DNA of 64,000 bases from Variovorax brevis. Its GTDB lineage: Bacteria; Pseudomonadota; Gammaproteobacteria; Burkholderiales; Burkholderiaceae_C. Below the pieces are notes generated by a model. It was not told the DNA's origin, searched no databases, and saw nothing but the letters and a program-made list of their open reading frames with translations. A program made the position numbers and the translations under genes. The stretch covers positions 186,001 through 250,000 of the forward strand of contig NZ_JASZYG010000007.1 of the NCBI RefSeq assembly GCF_030317105.1, read 5' to 3'. Of the stretch, positions 7,711-16,813 are shown in pieces; the stretch's first letter is position 1, and each line of letters begins with the position of its first letter.

Positions 7711-8508
7711 TCAAACGACCGTTGCGCGAACGGCCCAGGCGCGTGCGCTCAGTTCGATGGCGCCGTCGGCGCGCTGGGGCAGCGTCTGTCGCAGGCGCTC
7801 GCGCAGCATCGTGCGTTGCCCTTCATTGAGGGACATGACATAGGTCGGCGCCGACCCTTGCCCGCCCAGGAACGGCGACCAGTAGTCGTCAAAATCGCTG
7901 AAGGGCGTGGCGATGTCGATGGCGCGCAGCTCCACGTTGTCCATGCCCGCATCGACCAACAGTTGCTCCAGCGCCGCGGGCTGGCACAGCGGAAAGCGCG
8001 AACCCTCGTCGAGTTCGCGGGCGCCGGGATTCAACTCGACGGCTGCCTCCCAGAAATGGCGCATGAGCTGCATGCGGCCGGCGTAGTCCCATACGTAGGC
8101 GGCGACCGTGCCGCCGGGCTTCACGACCCGCGCCATCTCGGCGGCCGCCAGCGCGGGCTGCGGGACGAAGTTCAGCATCAGGCCACCGACGGCCACATCG
8201 AAGCTGTCTGAATCCAGCGCAAGCTTTTGCGCGTCGCCGCCTTCGAAGGACGCCCGTGGATCCGGGATGTTCTCCTGCGCATACTGGACGAAGCCCCGCG
8301 AAGGATCGACGGCCACGACCGAGGCAGGCTTCGCTTCCAGCAGGATGGTCTCGGTGAGCGCACCCGTGCCGCAGCCCACGTCCAGCCATTCCAGGTCCGG
8401 CGCCAATTCGAGCCACGCCAGGAACTGCGTCGCCACCTTCCGGCTCCAGCGACCCACATAAGGCTCGTAGAGCTCGCCCACGCCCCAGTTGTCCTTGAGT
8501 CCTGCCAT
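7711..8508 (-). CDS. Class I SAM-dependent methyltransferase
   Basis: 265 residues with a Rossmann methyltransferase fold of the UbiE/Methyltransf_11 type. SAM-binding motif I is LEWLDVGCGTGALTE (about 40-55), followed by the acidic end of strand 2 (VVAVDPSRGF), GGDAQKLALDSDSFD and a motif near VVKPGGTVAAYVWDY. The acceptor cannot be told. It is a single gene on the minus strand between the small-protein promoter and tamB and does not look operonic with either. Confidence 0.9.
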   Translation of the reverse strand: MAGLKDNWGVGELYEPYVGRWSRKVATQFLAWLELAPDLEWLDVGCGTGALTETILLEAKPASVVAVDPSRGFVQYAQENIPDPRASFEGGDAQKLALDSDSFDVAVGGLMLNFVPQPALAAAEMARVVKPGGTVAAYVWDYAGRMQLMRHFWEAAVELNPGARELDEGSRFPLCQPAALEQLLVDAGMDNVELRAIDIATPFSDFDDYWSPFLGGQGSAPTYVMSLNEGQRTMLRERLRQTLPQRADGAIELSARAWAVRATVV

Positions 8509-8564
8509 TGCGCTGCTCCTTTGCGTGAAAGTGCGGCCCGCTCGTGCGGACGGGGGGAAACGGG

Positions 8565-11500
8565 TCAGTCGTACTTGATGGTGTAGATCAAGTCAGCACC
8601 ATAGTGCTCGCCGGCCTGTCCGCGCAAGGTCAGGCTCTTCGTGAGGTCGTAGAAGATGTAAAGGGTTCCCATCGTGCTTGACAGGCTGCGCTCGTAGCTG
8701 ACGTAGAAGTCCTTCGACAGCCGCTTGCCCAGCGTGATGGCGGACTGGTCGAGCTCGCTGTTGCTGCCCGGTCCCTTGAAGCCGATTTCATCGAGGCCGA
8801 AGCGGTTGGCGAGGTTGCTTGAACTCGAATCCGCGCCCAGTTTGCCCAGCAAAGCAAGCGCGGCCTGCTGCATCAACACCGCCTCGCCGCCGTTGGCCGC
8901 CTGCCCGCGGCCCAGCATGACCCAGGACAGCGTCTCGGCGTCCGACAAGGGAGGTTCCGAATACAGCTTGACGCGCGGCGCGTGGGCCGTGCCGCTGATC
9001 TGCACGCCCGCGCGTTGCGTGATGTTGGGGCGGATCGCCAGGATGTCGAGCGCCGGGTTGTCGTAGGGGCCGTTGAAGCGGGCGATGCCGGTTTCCACGT
9101 CGAGTTGCTGCCCATAGGCCCGGTACTGGCCGCGCACCGTCTTGACTTCGCCGGTGATGCTGGGCGGACTGCCAGGGCCGGTGCTGCGGATGTCGAGCAA
9201 GCCCTCCAGCCGCGTGGTGATGCCGCGGCCCTGCACCGCGAAATCGTTGCCCAGGTCGAATGAAATGAGGATGTCTGGCGGCCTGGAGGTTTCCGGTTGC
9301 GTGATGCGGTCGCTGGTGCGTTGGGCTTCGCGCTCGGCCGCCTCTTTGGCGGCGCGGTCCCGAACGGCGGAATGGACGACCACGTCGGTGCCCAGGCTCG
9401 GCGCCGTTTCGGCGGGAAGGATGATCACGGCCCGGTCGGTCTTGAGCTTGCCGCGCACGGTGATCTGCCCGCCCTCGAGCCGGGCCTGCAGGTCGCCGGA
9501 GAGCGTCACCTGCCGGTCGCTGCGCACCAGCACGCGCAGCTTGCGCACTTCGCCCTGCATCACCATGCGGATGCCGGCGCTGCTCTGCGTGTTTGCCGAC
9601 AGGGCGCCCCAGCTTGCCGCGCCGCTCACCGTGAGCGTGCCCCCATCGCTGGCCGCTTCACTTTCCTTCGTGCTGATGTTTCCGCTCTGGCCGGCGATGC
9701 GCACGCTGCTGCCGGCGCCGCCTTTCAGCGTAAATTCCTGGACCGTGAGCGTGTCGCCCGCGAGGGCGGCGCGCAGCTTGCCGTCGCGCAGGTCAAGGCC
9801 TTCCACCGCGGCGCGAAGGGCGAGTTGGTCCGCGGCAAGCTGGCCGTTCCAGCGCGGGGCCGTGCGGCTGCCGGAAAGGGTGGCGTCGGCATCCAGCGTG
9901 CCGGCGATGCGCCAACCGGGGGGCGCCAGCATCGACCACACGCCGAGGTTGGGCAGCTTGGCCTGCACGCGTCCCGCCAGCGGCGCATCGGTGGGCCACT
10001 GCCAGCCGCCGGCACTTCGGGCAAAGCGCGTGGACGCGTCGGCCTGGACCTGGCCCGCGCGCTCGCTGTCCCACGCCAGCGCGGCGCGCACCGCGTCGTC
10101 TTGCGCGTCGACCACCAGCTCGGCCTTGCGCAAGCCGGCGGGCGTGCTCGGGGCGGTGCCGGAGGTCGTTGCATCCATCGTGATTTCGCTGGGCGAGCCG
10201 CTGCCGGTGCTGCGCAGGCGGGCGACCAGCGCCGCTTCGCCCGCCTGCACGCGGATGTCGCCGCTGGCGCGCGCCAGCCGTGCGTGTGCGCGCAGCTTGT
10301 CGCCGGCGTCGATGTCCCAGTCGCCATCGAAGAGCAGGTCGCCGGTGATGCCCATGTCGCTCAAGGTGCCCGAGCGGCCCAGGGCCTCCGACCACGCCAT
10401 CGGCAGGCCCTGCATGCTGCCTTTGGATTGCAGCCGGAACCCGCGCTGGTTCGATGCGCCACCCAGGCTGAAGCGCACCGGTTCCCAGTCCAGGCGCACG
10501 GTGCCGGGCACCGGGCCGATGAGCGTGGCGGCCCCGCCCGAGCCTTCGAACTGCAGGTTGGCAGCGGCGCCTTTGGCGGTGCGGATGGTGCCGCTCAGCT
10601 CTTTCTTGAGTTCGAAGGTCCAGGGCGCGGCGCTTGTCCTGGCCACAGGGCGCATCTGCGTGCGGAAGGCAGCGAGGGCGACGCGCCATTGGTTGGCCCT
10701 TTCCAGCCCGCCGCTGCCACGCGTGTCGAGCGTGATCCGGCGCTCTTCCACCACCGCTTCGCCGACCAACGAGAACTGGGCATGCGCGATGCTGCCGGAG
10801 ACTTCGGCGCGCACGCCCCGAAGCTGGACCGTGCTGCCCGTGGCGGTGGTGCCGTTCGCTGGCGCTCCCGCTGCCTTTGCCGTTGCCGTTGCCGCTGGTG
10901 CTGGTGCTGGTGCTGGTGCTGGTGCTGGTGCTGGTGCTGGTGCCGCCGTGGCAGTGCGCAGGTCCAGGCGCGGCACGGTCAGCGTGGCCTGCAGCGTCGG
11001 TTCGGCGCCGCGTGCGGGCGTATTGATCTCGGAAAAGCGGCGTTGCACGGCTTGCCATCCACCGTTCCAGCTGGCGTCCAGGTCGGCGCTGCCTTGCACG
11101 CTGGCGCCGCCGAAGCTCGCGGCCAAGCCGGGCAGGCGTTCAATCCATTGCTGCAATGCTGCTGCGTCGGCGATTTGCGTCTTGAGCGTGCCGCCTCCCT
11201 TGGCGGGCGCCACGCTGCCCTGCACCTGGACGCTGGCGCCCGGCACCGTGAGCTGCAGCTTGGCGCTCGCGGCTTGTTCGGCGATCCGGGCCGTCAAGTT
11301 TCCTTCGAGCAGCGCGCGCGCCGCTTCGACGCGCAGGGTGCGCAGCTCCAGCACCTGGTCTTTCCATTGCCCGCGGGCGGCGACGCGGTTCAGGCGCAAA
11401 CCGGCCAGTGCGTCGCGCGCAGCCGTGGCGCCGGCGCCAGCGCCGCCCTCGGCCTGCAACTGCACGTCGAAGCTGATCGGTTCGCCATCCTGCGCCGCCG

Positions 11501-12758
11501 TGATGCGCCCGCTGACGGGGGCGCCCGCCAGCGCGGAGTGCAGCGCGCCGGGACGCACGCCTCGCACGTTGGCCTTCGCCTGCCACGGCGCGGGTGCGGG
11601 GCTCCAGCTGCCTTCGGCATCGATGGTTCCGCCGCCGACGCGGATGTCGCCCTGCAGCAGGGTCCACGTGCTGCCGTCGTATTCGACGCGGGCCTGCACG
11701 CCTTCGACCGGCAGCTTGTGCGCGTCCCACGGGCCTGGCGCGTCGTTTTCCAGATCGACGCTGGCTTGCCAGCCCAGGGTGCCGGCGGCGTTGATCTGCG
11801 GCCCGGCCTTGACCTCGCCGGACAGCAATGTCGTGGGCGCCTGCGGCCACAGCGAGGCGACATCCACGTTCTGCAGCGCGGCATCGGCCTCCAGCAGCGG
11901 TTGGGTGTTCCACGGGGCGACAGTGGCGTTCAGGCGCGCCTGCATCGGCGCGCCTTCGGCTGTCTCGGCGCGGGCGAGTTCGGCGCTGACCTTCAGCTTC
12001 GCGTCTGGGCCGGACAGCGTGCCGGTCGCCGTGGCCTTGGCGTTGACGTCGATGCTGCGGTCCTGCGCCAGCGGCGCGCGCACGCGGCCTTCGAGCTGGA
12101 CTTCCAGGGCCATCGGCGCCAGCCCCTGCAGGCGAACCTTTGCGGCGTAGTGGCCGTCGGCAACGTCGACTCCGTCGATGTCGAGCAGGTGGTGCGAATC
12201 CTTGTAGCGGTAGTGCCCCTTCAGGCCGGTGGCGGCCAGCGCGGGCGGGCCCGCCCAACGCAGTTCGTCAACGCGGAAGGGCAGGTCGACCTCGATCGGC
12301 AACACGATCTGATCGAGCGGTTCCGTCGGCTTGTCGCTCTTGGGACCGCGCGGCTCGATCAGGATCTGCGCAGCATGCACTTCGCCCAGTTGCAACTGGC
12401 GCTTCCACAGTGGCGGCAGATGCCAGCCGATGGTCGCGTCGTGCACTTCGACGGCCAGCGTTGGTCCTTGCCAGCGCAGCGAGCCGATGTGCCCGCCCGC
12501 CAGCAGCGAACCGGTGACGTCGCTCGACGTCAGCGTCTGGCCCGCGGGCAAGTAGCGCGCCGCCTGCGTCAACGCGAAGGCCAGCGACTGGTTGGAACTC
12601 AGCCACCACCACGCTCCCCCGAGCAGCAGCGCAAGGAGCACGACGAGGGATGCCAGCGTCCACATCAACCCACGCCACGCACGGGCGGCGTGCGACCGGC
12701 GCGGCGCCTGGGCGGTGGCCGCGGTGGCTTCGTTGGGTGCTGGCGTGGGCGTGTCCAT
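8565..12758 (-). CDS. tamB: Translocation and assembly module subunit TamB
   Basis: 1397 residues. TamB is a long, inner-membrane-anchored periplasmic protein that works with TamA in outer-membrane assembly and envelope lipid transport. A cytoplasmic N-terminus of about 28 residues and one membrane anchor (about 30-52) precede a very long beta-rich body of repeating short strands (DUF490/TamB domain at the C-terminus, ending in QAGEHYGADLIYTIKYD). An alternating Ala-Pro stretch near residues 605-622 is encoded by a GCTGGT hexamer run. It starts 12 bp after the tamA stop, so the two form an operon. A 3-kb and a 4.3-kb frame on the opposite strand are shadows of this gene. Confidence 0.95.
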   Translation of the reverse strand: MDTPTPAPNEATAATAQAPRRSHAARAWRGLMWTLASLVVLLALLLGGAWWWLSSNQSLAFALTQAARYLPAGQTLTSSDVTGSLLAGGHIGSLRWQGPTLAVEVHDATIGWHLPPLWKRQLQLGEVHAAQILIEPRGPKSDKPTEPLDQIVLPIEVDLPFRVDELRWAGPPALAATGLKGHYRYKDSHHLLDIDGVDVADGHYAAKVRLQGLAPMALEVQLEGRVRAPLAQDRSIDVNAKATATGTLSGPDAKLKVSAELARAETAEGAPMQARLNATVAPWNTQPLLEADAALQNVDVASLWPQAPTTLLSGEVKAGPQINAAGTLGWQASVDLENDAPGPWDAHKLPVEGVQARVEYDGSTWTLLQGDIRVGGGTIDAEGSWSPAPAPWQAKANVRGVRPGALHSALAGAPVSGRITAAQDGEPISFDVQLQAEGGAGAGATAARDALAGLRLNRVAARGQWKDQVLELRTLRVEAARALLEGNLTARIAEQAASAKLQLTVPGASVQVQGSVAPAKGGGTLKTQIADAAALQQWIERLPGLAASFGGASVQGSADLDASWNGGWQAVQRRFSEINTPARGAEPTLQATLTVPRLDLRTATAAPAPAPAPAPAPAPAPAATATAKAAGAPANGTTATGSTVQLRGVRAEVSGSIAHAQFSLVGEAVVEERRITLDTRGSGGLERANQWRVALAAFRTQMRPVARTSAAPWTFELKKELSGTIRTAKGAAANLQFEGSGGAATLIGPVPGTVRLDWEPVRFSLGGASNQRGFRLQSKGSMQGLPMAWSEALGRSGTLSDMGITGDLLFDGDWDIDAGDKLRAHARLARASGDIRVQAGEAALVARLRSTGSGSPSEITMDATTSGTAPSTPAGLRKAELVVDAQDDAVRAALAWDSERAGQVQADASTRFARSAGGWQWPTDAPLAGRVQAKLPNLGVWSMLAPPGWRIAGTLDADATLSGSRTAPRWNGQLAADQLALRAAVEGLDLRDGKLRAALAGDTLTVQEFTLKGGAGSSVRIAGQSGNISTKESEAASDGGTLTVSGAASWGALSANTQSSAGIRMVMQGEVRKLRVLVRSDRQVTLSGDLQARLEGGQITVRGKLKTDRAVIILPAETAPSLGTDVVVHSAVRDRAAKEAAEREAQRTSDRITQPETSRPPDILISFDLGNDFAVQGRGITTRLEGLLDIRSTGPGSPPSITGEVKTVRGQYRAYGQQLDVETGIARFNGPYDNPALDILAIRPNITQRAGVQISGTAHAPRVKLYSEPPLSDAETLSWVMLGRGQAANGGEAVLMQQAALALLGKLGADSSSSNLANRFGLDEIGFKGPGSNSELDQSAITLGKRLSKDFYVSYERSLSSTMGTLYIFYDLTKSLTLRGQAGEHYGADLIYTIKYD
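10894..10942. repeat. GCTGGT hexanucleotide tract inside tamB
   Basis: About eight tandem GCTGGT units in the tamB reading frame encode alternating Ala-Pro. Units are six bases, so gain or loss changes linker length without shifting the frame. Confidence 0.85.
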
Positions 12759-12770
12759 TGCGCTTGCGCC

Positions 12771-14672
12771 TCAGAAGGTAAAGCCCAGCCGCAGATGCAG
12801 CCGGAAGCTCTTCACGTCCACCCCATAGGCGATGTCGGCTTGCACCGGCCCAACCGGGCTTTTCCATCGCACGCCGACGCCCGTGCCGATCTGCAGCCGC
12901 AGCGCACTGGGCTTGTCCGCGACGCCGCCGCTGTCGACGAAGACCACGCTCTCGAAATCAGTGAGCTTGCCGTCATACACCACGGGACGTTGCCACTCGA
13001 TGCTGGCCACGCCCAGGTAGCGCCCGGCGACGATCTGGTTTTGCGGCGTGACCACGCCGATCTGCCGGTAGGCGTAGCCGCGCACAGTGGTGTCGCCGCC
13101 GGTCAGGAAGAGTTGAGGCTGCGGAATCTGTGCTTGGTCCTTCGCCGTGACGGCGCCCAGTTCGGCACGCAAGGCGAAGCGGCTGCGTCGGGCGGCGCTC
13201 TCGGCCGAATCGGCAGAGCCGAGCGGGACGATGCCGAGCCAGCGGCCGTAGGCGCGCAGGTAGGGCAGGCGCTCGCCGAGCAGGGTGTAGCCGGCGCCCA
13301 GTTCCAGCGCGAGGCCGTTGCCCTTGGTCGGCATCACGGTGTTGTCGAAATAGCGGCCCGTCCAGCCCCAGTTCAGGCTCAATGCGGCGGCAGAGGGCGG
13401 CGGGTCGATGCCCTTGCTCACCGAATAGTCGTACTGCAGGAACACGCTGCGGTCGATGTGGTCGCCCGCCTGCGCGCGGCCGGTGCGGGCCTGCGCGCTG
13501 TCCACCGTGTAGCTGCCCGCGTTGTTGTCGCGCTGTATCTTGGCGGAATTGAACAGGCGCCAGCCCGAGTCGTCGGGCAGGTCGCTCCATTCGGTGCTCA
13601 GCAGGTGGGTGTTCTTGTCATACGAGAACTTTGACACCGCGCGCCAGCCCAGCAGCGGCATCTTGTTGTCGATGTGGTCGACGCTGACGCGCGGCCCGCT
13701 GTCCGAGGTGTAGCCCAGGCCGAGCACCACTTTTTGATACGGCGATTCGCGCACCGTCGCGAGCACGGGGGCGTTCTGAGGGTCGATGCCGTTGGAGGTG
13801 TCGAGCGTCAGGAAAACCGAGTCGTAGTAGCCGCTGCTGGCCAGGCGTTGCTGCGCATCGAGCAGCTTTTGCTGGTCGTAGTCGGTGCCGGTCGGCACGC
13901 GGGCGATGCGCCGCGTGGCGTCGGCGTCGTAACGCTCGTTGCCACGCACCACCAGCGGACCAAAGCGGTAGGCCGGACCGGACTCGTAGCCCACGCTCAG
14001 CTTCGCGATGTTGGCATCCGCGTCGATATCCGCCTTGCTGCCGGTGACGCTCGCCGTGGGAAAGCGTTTGGCCGCGAGCGAGCGCAGCCCCACGGACTTG
14101 GCGTTGTCCCAGCCCTCCTGCGTGAAGATCTGGCCCGGGGGCAGCTTCCAGTCGGCGCGGATCGCGTCGCGGTGAGCCCTGGATGCCTCGTCCGTTTCAA
14201 TGGGGCCGGTGAAGTCGATGATGGCCGAGTTGACGCGCGTGGGCTCGCCCGGCTCGACGGTGATCACTACTTCGCGGGCGGCCTGCTTGCCCTCCGGCGT
14301 TTCGTGCAATTCGAGCGTGATGGTCGGCCCGAAATAGCCCAGCGTGTTGAGCAACTCGCGGGCGTTGGCCTCGGCCGCGACCATGAGCCGGGACAACTCG
14401 CCCGCGCCCAGGTCGTCGAGCTTGCGATAGCGCTGCATCTCCAGATGGGTCTTGAGGTAGTCGCTGATCTTCTTGTCCGGCGTGTTGACCTCGAGCGTGA
14501 AGGCGTCGCGTGCGTCGGTGCGTTCGGGGCCGGCCACCGGGGCGGCAGTGGTCGTGCTGGCTTCGGCCGGATCTTTTTTCGGCAGCAGGCTGCACCCCTG
14601 CAAGAGGAGCGCGCAAGAAAAAAACAAAGCCGGCCAACACGCCGGCATTCGCAGTGGGACCCCCTTGAGCAT
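12771..14672 (-). CDS. tamA: Translocation and assembly module subunit TamA (BamA-type barrel)
   Basis: 633 residues from the ATG at 14672 (MLKGVPLR); a later ATG at 14648 is also possible. An N-terminal signal (FFSCALLLQGCSLLP) contains a lipobox-like LLQGC. Three POTRA-like domains follow (about 50-280), then a C-terminal 16-strand surface-antigen barrel (about 290-633) ending in a terminal Phe (LRLHLRLGFTF), the usual outer-membrane insertion signal. The frame is open further upstream to 14903, but that part overlaps the next gene and has no domain. It forms an operon with tamB. Confidence 0.92.
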   Translation of the reverse strand: MLKGVPLRMPACWPALFFSCALLLQGCSLLPKKDPAEASTTTAAPVAGPERTDARDAFTLEVNTPDKKISDYLKTHLEMQRYRKLDDLGAGELSRLMVAAEANARELLNTLGYFGPTITLELHETPEGKQAAREVVITVEPGEPTRVNSAIIDFTGPIETDEASRAHRDAIRADWKLPPGQIFTQEGWDNAKSVGLRSLAAKRFPTASVTGSKADIDADANIAKLSVGYESGPAYRFGPLVVRGNERYDADATRRIARVPTGTDYDQQKLLDAQQRLASSGYYDSVFLTLDTSNGIDPQNAPVLATVRESPYQKVVLGLGYTSDSGPRVSVDHIDNKMPLLGWRAVSKFSYDKNTHLLSTEWSDLPDDSGWRLFNSAKIQRDNNAGSYTVDSAQARTGRAQAGDHIDRSVFLQYDYSVSKGIDPPPSAAALSLNWGWTGRYFDNTVMPTKGNGLALELGAGYTLLGERLPYLRAYGRWLGIVPLGSADSAESAARRSRFALRAELGAVTAKDQAQIPQPQLFLTGGDTTVRGYAYRQIGVVTPQNQIVAGRYLGVASIEWQRPVVYDGKLTDFESVVFVDSGGVADKPSALRLQIGTGVGVRWKSPVGPVQADIAYGVDVKSFRLHLRLGFTF

Positions 14673-14728
14673 CGGCCCATTCTGACATCGCATCGCGACG
14701 ATCAGAACGGGCGGGGTCCTAAATACGT

Positions 14729-15916
14729 CTACTTGGTGAGCAGGCGCATCGCTTCTTCGAGCCCGCGGATGGTCAGCGGGTACATGCGATGCGACATCAG
14801 TTGCTGCACGATGGCAATGCTCTGGCGGTACTGCCACACGCCCTGCGGCTCGGGGTTGATCCACGCGAACTTCGGAAAGGCCTGCGTGAGGCGCTGCAGC
14901 CATTCGGCGCCGGCTTCCTCGTTGTTGTATTCGACGCTGCCGCCCGGCTGCAGGATTTCATAAGGGCTCATGGTCGCGTCGCCGACGAAGATGAGCTTGT
15001 AGTCCTTGTTGTACTTGCGAAGGATGTCCACCGTCGCGAACTTCTCCGAGAAGCGGCGGCGGTTGTTCTTCCACATGAAGTCGTACACGCAGTTGTGGAA
15101 GTAGTAGAACTCCAGGTGCTTGAACTCGGTCTTGACGGCCGAGAAGAGTTCTTCCACGCGCTGGATGTGCTCGTCCATCGTGCCGCCCACGTCCATGAGC
15201 AGCAGCACCTTGACGTTGTTGTGGCGCTCGGGCCGCATCTTGATGTCGAGGTAGCCCGCGTTGGCGGCGGTCTTGCTGATGGTTTCGTCCAGGTCCAGCT
15301 CGTCTTCGTGGCCTTCGCGCGCGAACTTGCGCAGGCGGCGCAGCGCGATCTTGATGTTGCGCGCGCCGAGTTCCTGCGTGTCGTCGTAGTCCTTGTAGGC
15401 GCGCTGGTCCCACACCTTGACGGCGCTCTTGTTCTTGCCGGCACCGCCGATGCGGATGCCTTGCGGGTTGTAGCCGCCGTGGCCGAAGGGCGAGGTGCCG
15501 CCCGTGCCGATCCACTTGCTGCCGCCTTCGTGGCGTTCCTTCTGTTCTTCGAAGCGCTTCTTGAGCGTTTCCATGAGCTCGTCCCAGCCCATCTTCTCGA
15601 TCTTGGCTTTTTCCTCGGCCGTGAACTCGCGCTCCAGCGTCTTGCGCAGCCAGTCGAGCGGCACTTCCTTGGTGAAGTCGGCCAGCATCTCGACGCCCTT
15701 GAAGTAGGCGGCAAAGGCGCGGTCGAACTTGTCATAGTGCTTCTCGTCCTTCACCAGCGCGGTGCGGCTCAGGTAGTAGAAGTCGTCGAGGCTGAAGGCG
15801 TCTTCGGAATTGGGGCCGACCACGTCGGCTTGCAGCGCTTCGAGCAGCGTCAGGTATTCCTTGACGGACACCGGCAGCTTGGCCGAACGCAGCGTGTAGA
15901 AGAAATCGATGAGCAT
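14729..15916 (-). CDS. VWA-domain protein (CoxE-like), partner of a MoxR ATPase
   Basis: 395 residues. The C-terminal half (about 200-395) is a von Willebrand A domain with metal-site motif LLLMDVGGTMDEH, where Gly-Gly-Thr stands in for the usual Ser-x-Ser, and a later GDATMSPYE. The N-terminal half is helical and charged. CoxE-like VWA proteins work with MoxR AAA+ ATPases as chaperones that mature metal enzymes or complexes. The MoxR gene lies about 900 bp upstream on the same strand, separated by a GNAT gene and a small membrane protein gene. The client is unknown; the nearby cytochrome and the molybdenum hydroxylase are possibilities only by position. Confidence 0.88.
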   Translation of the reverse strand: MLIDFFYTLRSAKLPVSVKEYLTLLEALQADVVGPNSEDAFSLDDFYYLSRTALVKDEKHYDKFDRAFAAYFKGVEMLADFTKEVPLDWLRKTLEREFTAEEKAKIEKMGWDELMETLKKRFEEQKERHEGGSKWIGTGGTSPFGHGGYNPQGIRIGGAGKNKSAVKVWDQRAYKDYDDTQELGARNIKIALRRLRKFAREGHEDELDLDETISKTAANAGYLDIKMRPERHNNVKVLLLMDVGGTMDEHIQRVEELFSAVKTEFKHLEFYYFHNCVYDFMWKNNRRRFSEKFATVDILRKYNKDYKLIFVGDATMSPYEILQPGGSVEYNNEEAGAEWLQRLTQAFPKFAWINPEPQGVWQYRQSIAIVQQLMSHRMYPLTIRGLEEAMRLLTK

Positions 15917-15923
15917 GTCCGAT

Positions 15924-16538
15924 TCACTCCTTGCGCGGGCTCGCGTCGCGCGGTTTGTCGAGCAAATAAAGCAATTGCGCCTTCACTTCGGGCCATTCGC
16001 CCGAACGCAGGCTGTACATCACGGTATCGCGAATCGTGCCGTCGCGCCGCATGGCATGGCCGCGGATCACGCCGTCCTTGCGTGCGCCCAGCCGCTCGAT
16101 GGCGTTCTGCGATGCATGGTTGAAATTGTCGGTGCGCCAGCCCACCACGTTGCAGCCAAGGGTATCGAAGGCGTGCGACAGCATGAGCAGCTTGCAGGTG
16201 GTGTTGACGTGCGTGCGCTGGCAGCGCCTGGCGTACCAGGTGTAGCCAATCTCCACGCGCTTCACCGCAGGCAGGATGTCGTGAAAGCTGGTCGACCCGA
16301 GCACGGTGCCCGTGGCCTCTTCGACCACCACGAAGGGAAAGCGATGGCCGGCTTCGCGTCCTTCCAATGCCGTCTGGATGTAGCCGCGCGTTTCCTGCGG
16401 CTCGGGCACGGAGGTCACGCGGATCTTCCACAGTTCGCCGTCAGCGGCGGCGGCGCGCAGGCCCTCTTCGTGGTCCAGCGTCATGGGCACCAGCTTCAGG
16501 CCGCGAGCGGCCAGGGTCACGGGTTCGACAAAAGCCAT
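15924..16538 (-). CDS. GNAT-family acetyltransferase (RimJ/RimL type)
   Basis: About 204 residues. The GNAT fold is clear: EPVTLAARGLKLVPMTLDHE at the start, then VVVEEATGTVLGSTSFHDI, VEIGYTWYARRCQRTHVNTTC (acetyl-CoA loop region) and NFNHASQNAIERLGARKDG, typical of the RimJ/RimL subgroup that acetylates protein N-termini or small amines. I chose the ATG at 16538, after the stop of the preceding membrane-protein gene; an ATG at 16571 would overlap that gene by 20 bp. It ends 7 bp before the VWA gene starts. Confidence 0.88.
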   Translation of the reverse strand: MAFVEPVTLAARGLKLVPMTLDHEEGLRAAAADGELWKIRVTSVPEPQETRGYIQTALEGREAGHRFPFVVVEEATGTVLGSTSFHDILPAVKRVEIGYTWYARRCQRTHVNTTCKLLMLSHAFDTLGCNVVGWRTDNFNHASQNAIERLGARKDGVIRGHAMRRDGTIRDTVMYSLRSGEWPEVKAQLLYLLDKPRDASPRKE

Positions 16539-16551
16539 TTCTTGTGCGTCT

Positions 16552-16800
16552 TCAAACTCTTGGATCGCCATAGCGGCGGATGTACCACTTGCGCGCCAGT
16601 TGCACGCCGGCCCCGCCGCCCAGGCCAATCAGCAGGATGCCGACCATCGAAGCGGCCGAATAACCGCCCGGTCCGAAGGCATCGCAGCCAATGAGCAGGC
16701 CGAAGTAGCGGCCCAGCACGGCGCCGACAAAGAACCCGCCGGCCTGCGAAAGGCCGAGGATCAGCAACTGGCCGAACGGTTGACCGGCTTCGCCCTTCAT
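16552..16800 (-). CDS. Small membrane protein, two predicted membrane segments
   Basis: 82 residues. Two hydrophobic stretches (about 8-33, LLILGLSQAGGFFVGAVLG; and 45-65, MVGILLIGLGGGAGV) are joined by a short loop with one Cys and end in a basic tail (RKWYIRRYGDPRV). Glycine-rich helices suggest packing against a partner. It lies between MoxR (13 bp) and the GNAT gene, probably cotranscribed. I do not recognise a named family. Confidence 0.75.
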   Translation of the reverse strand: MKGEAGQPFGQLLILGLSQAGGFFVGAVLGRYFGLLIGCDAFGPGGYSAASMVGILLIGLGGGAGVQLARKWYIRRYGDPRV

Positions 16801-16813
16801 CGCCTGCGCCTTC

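Noticed and set aside
9297..13634. Open frames of 1002 and 1445 codons on the plus strand opposite tamB/tamA
   Set aside because: They are antisense shadows of high-GC coding sequence; the TamB and TamA products on the other strand have clear domains and signals, while these translate to low-complexity sequence.
14673..14903. Extended N-terminus of TamA
   Set aside because: The extension overlaps the end of the VWA gene and precedes a good signal peptide that starts at the ATG at 14672.
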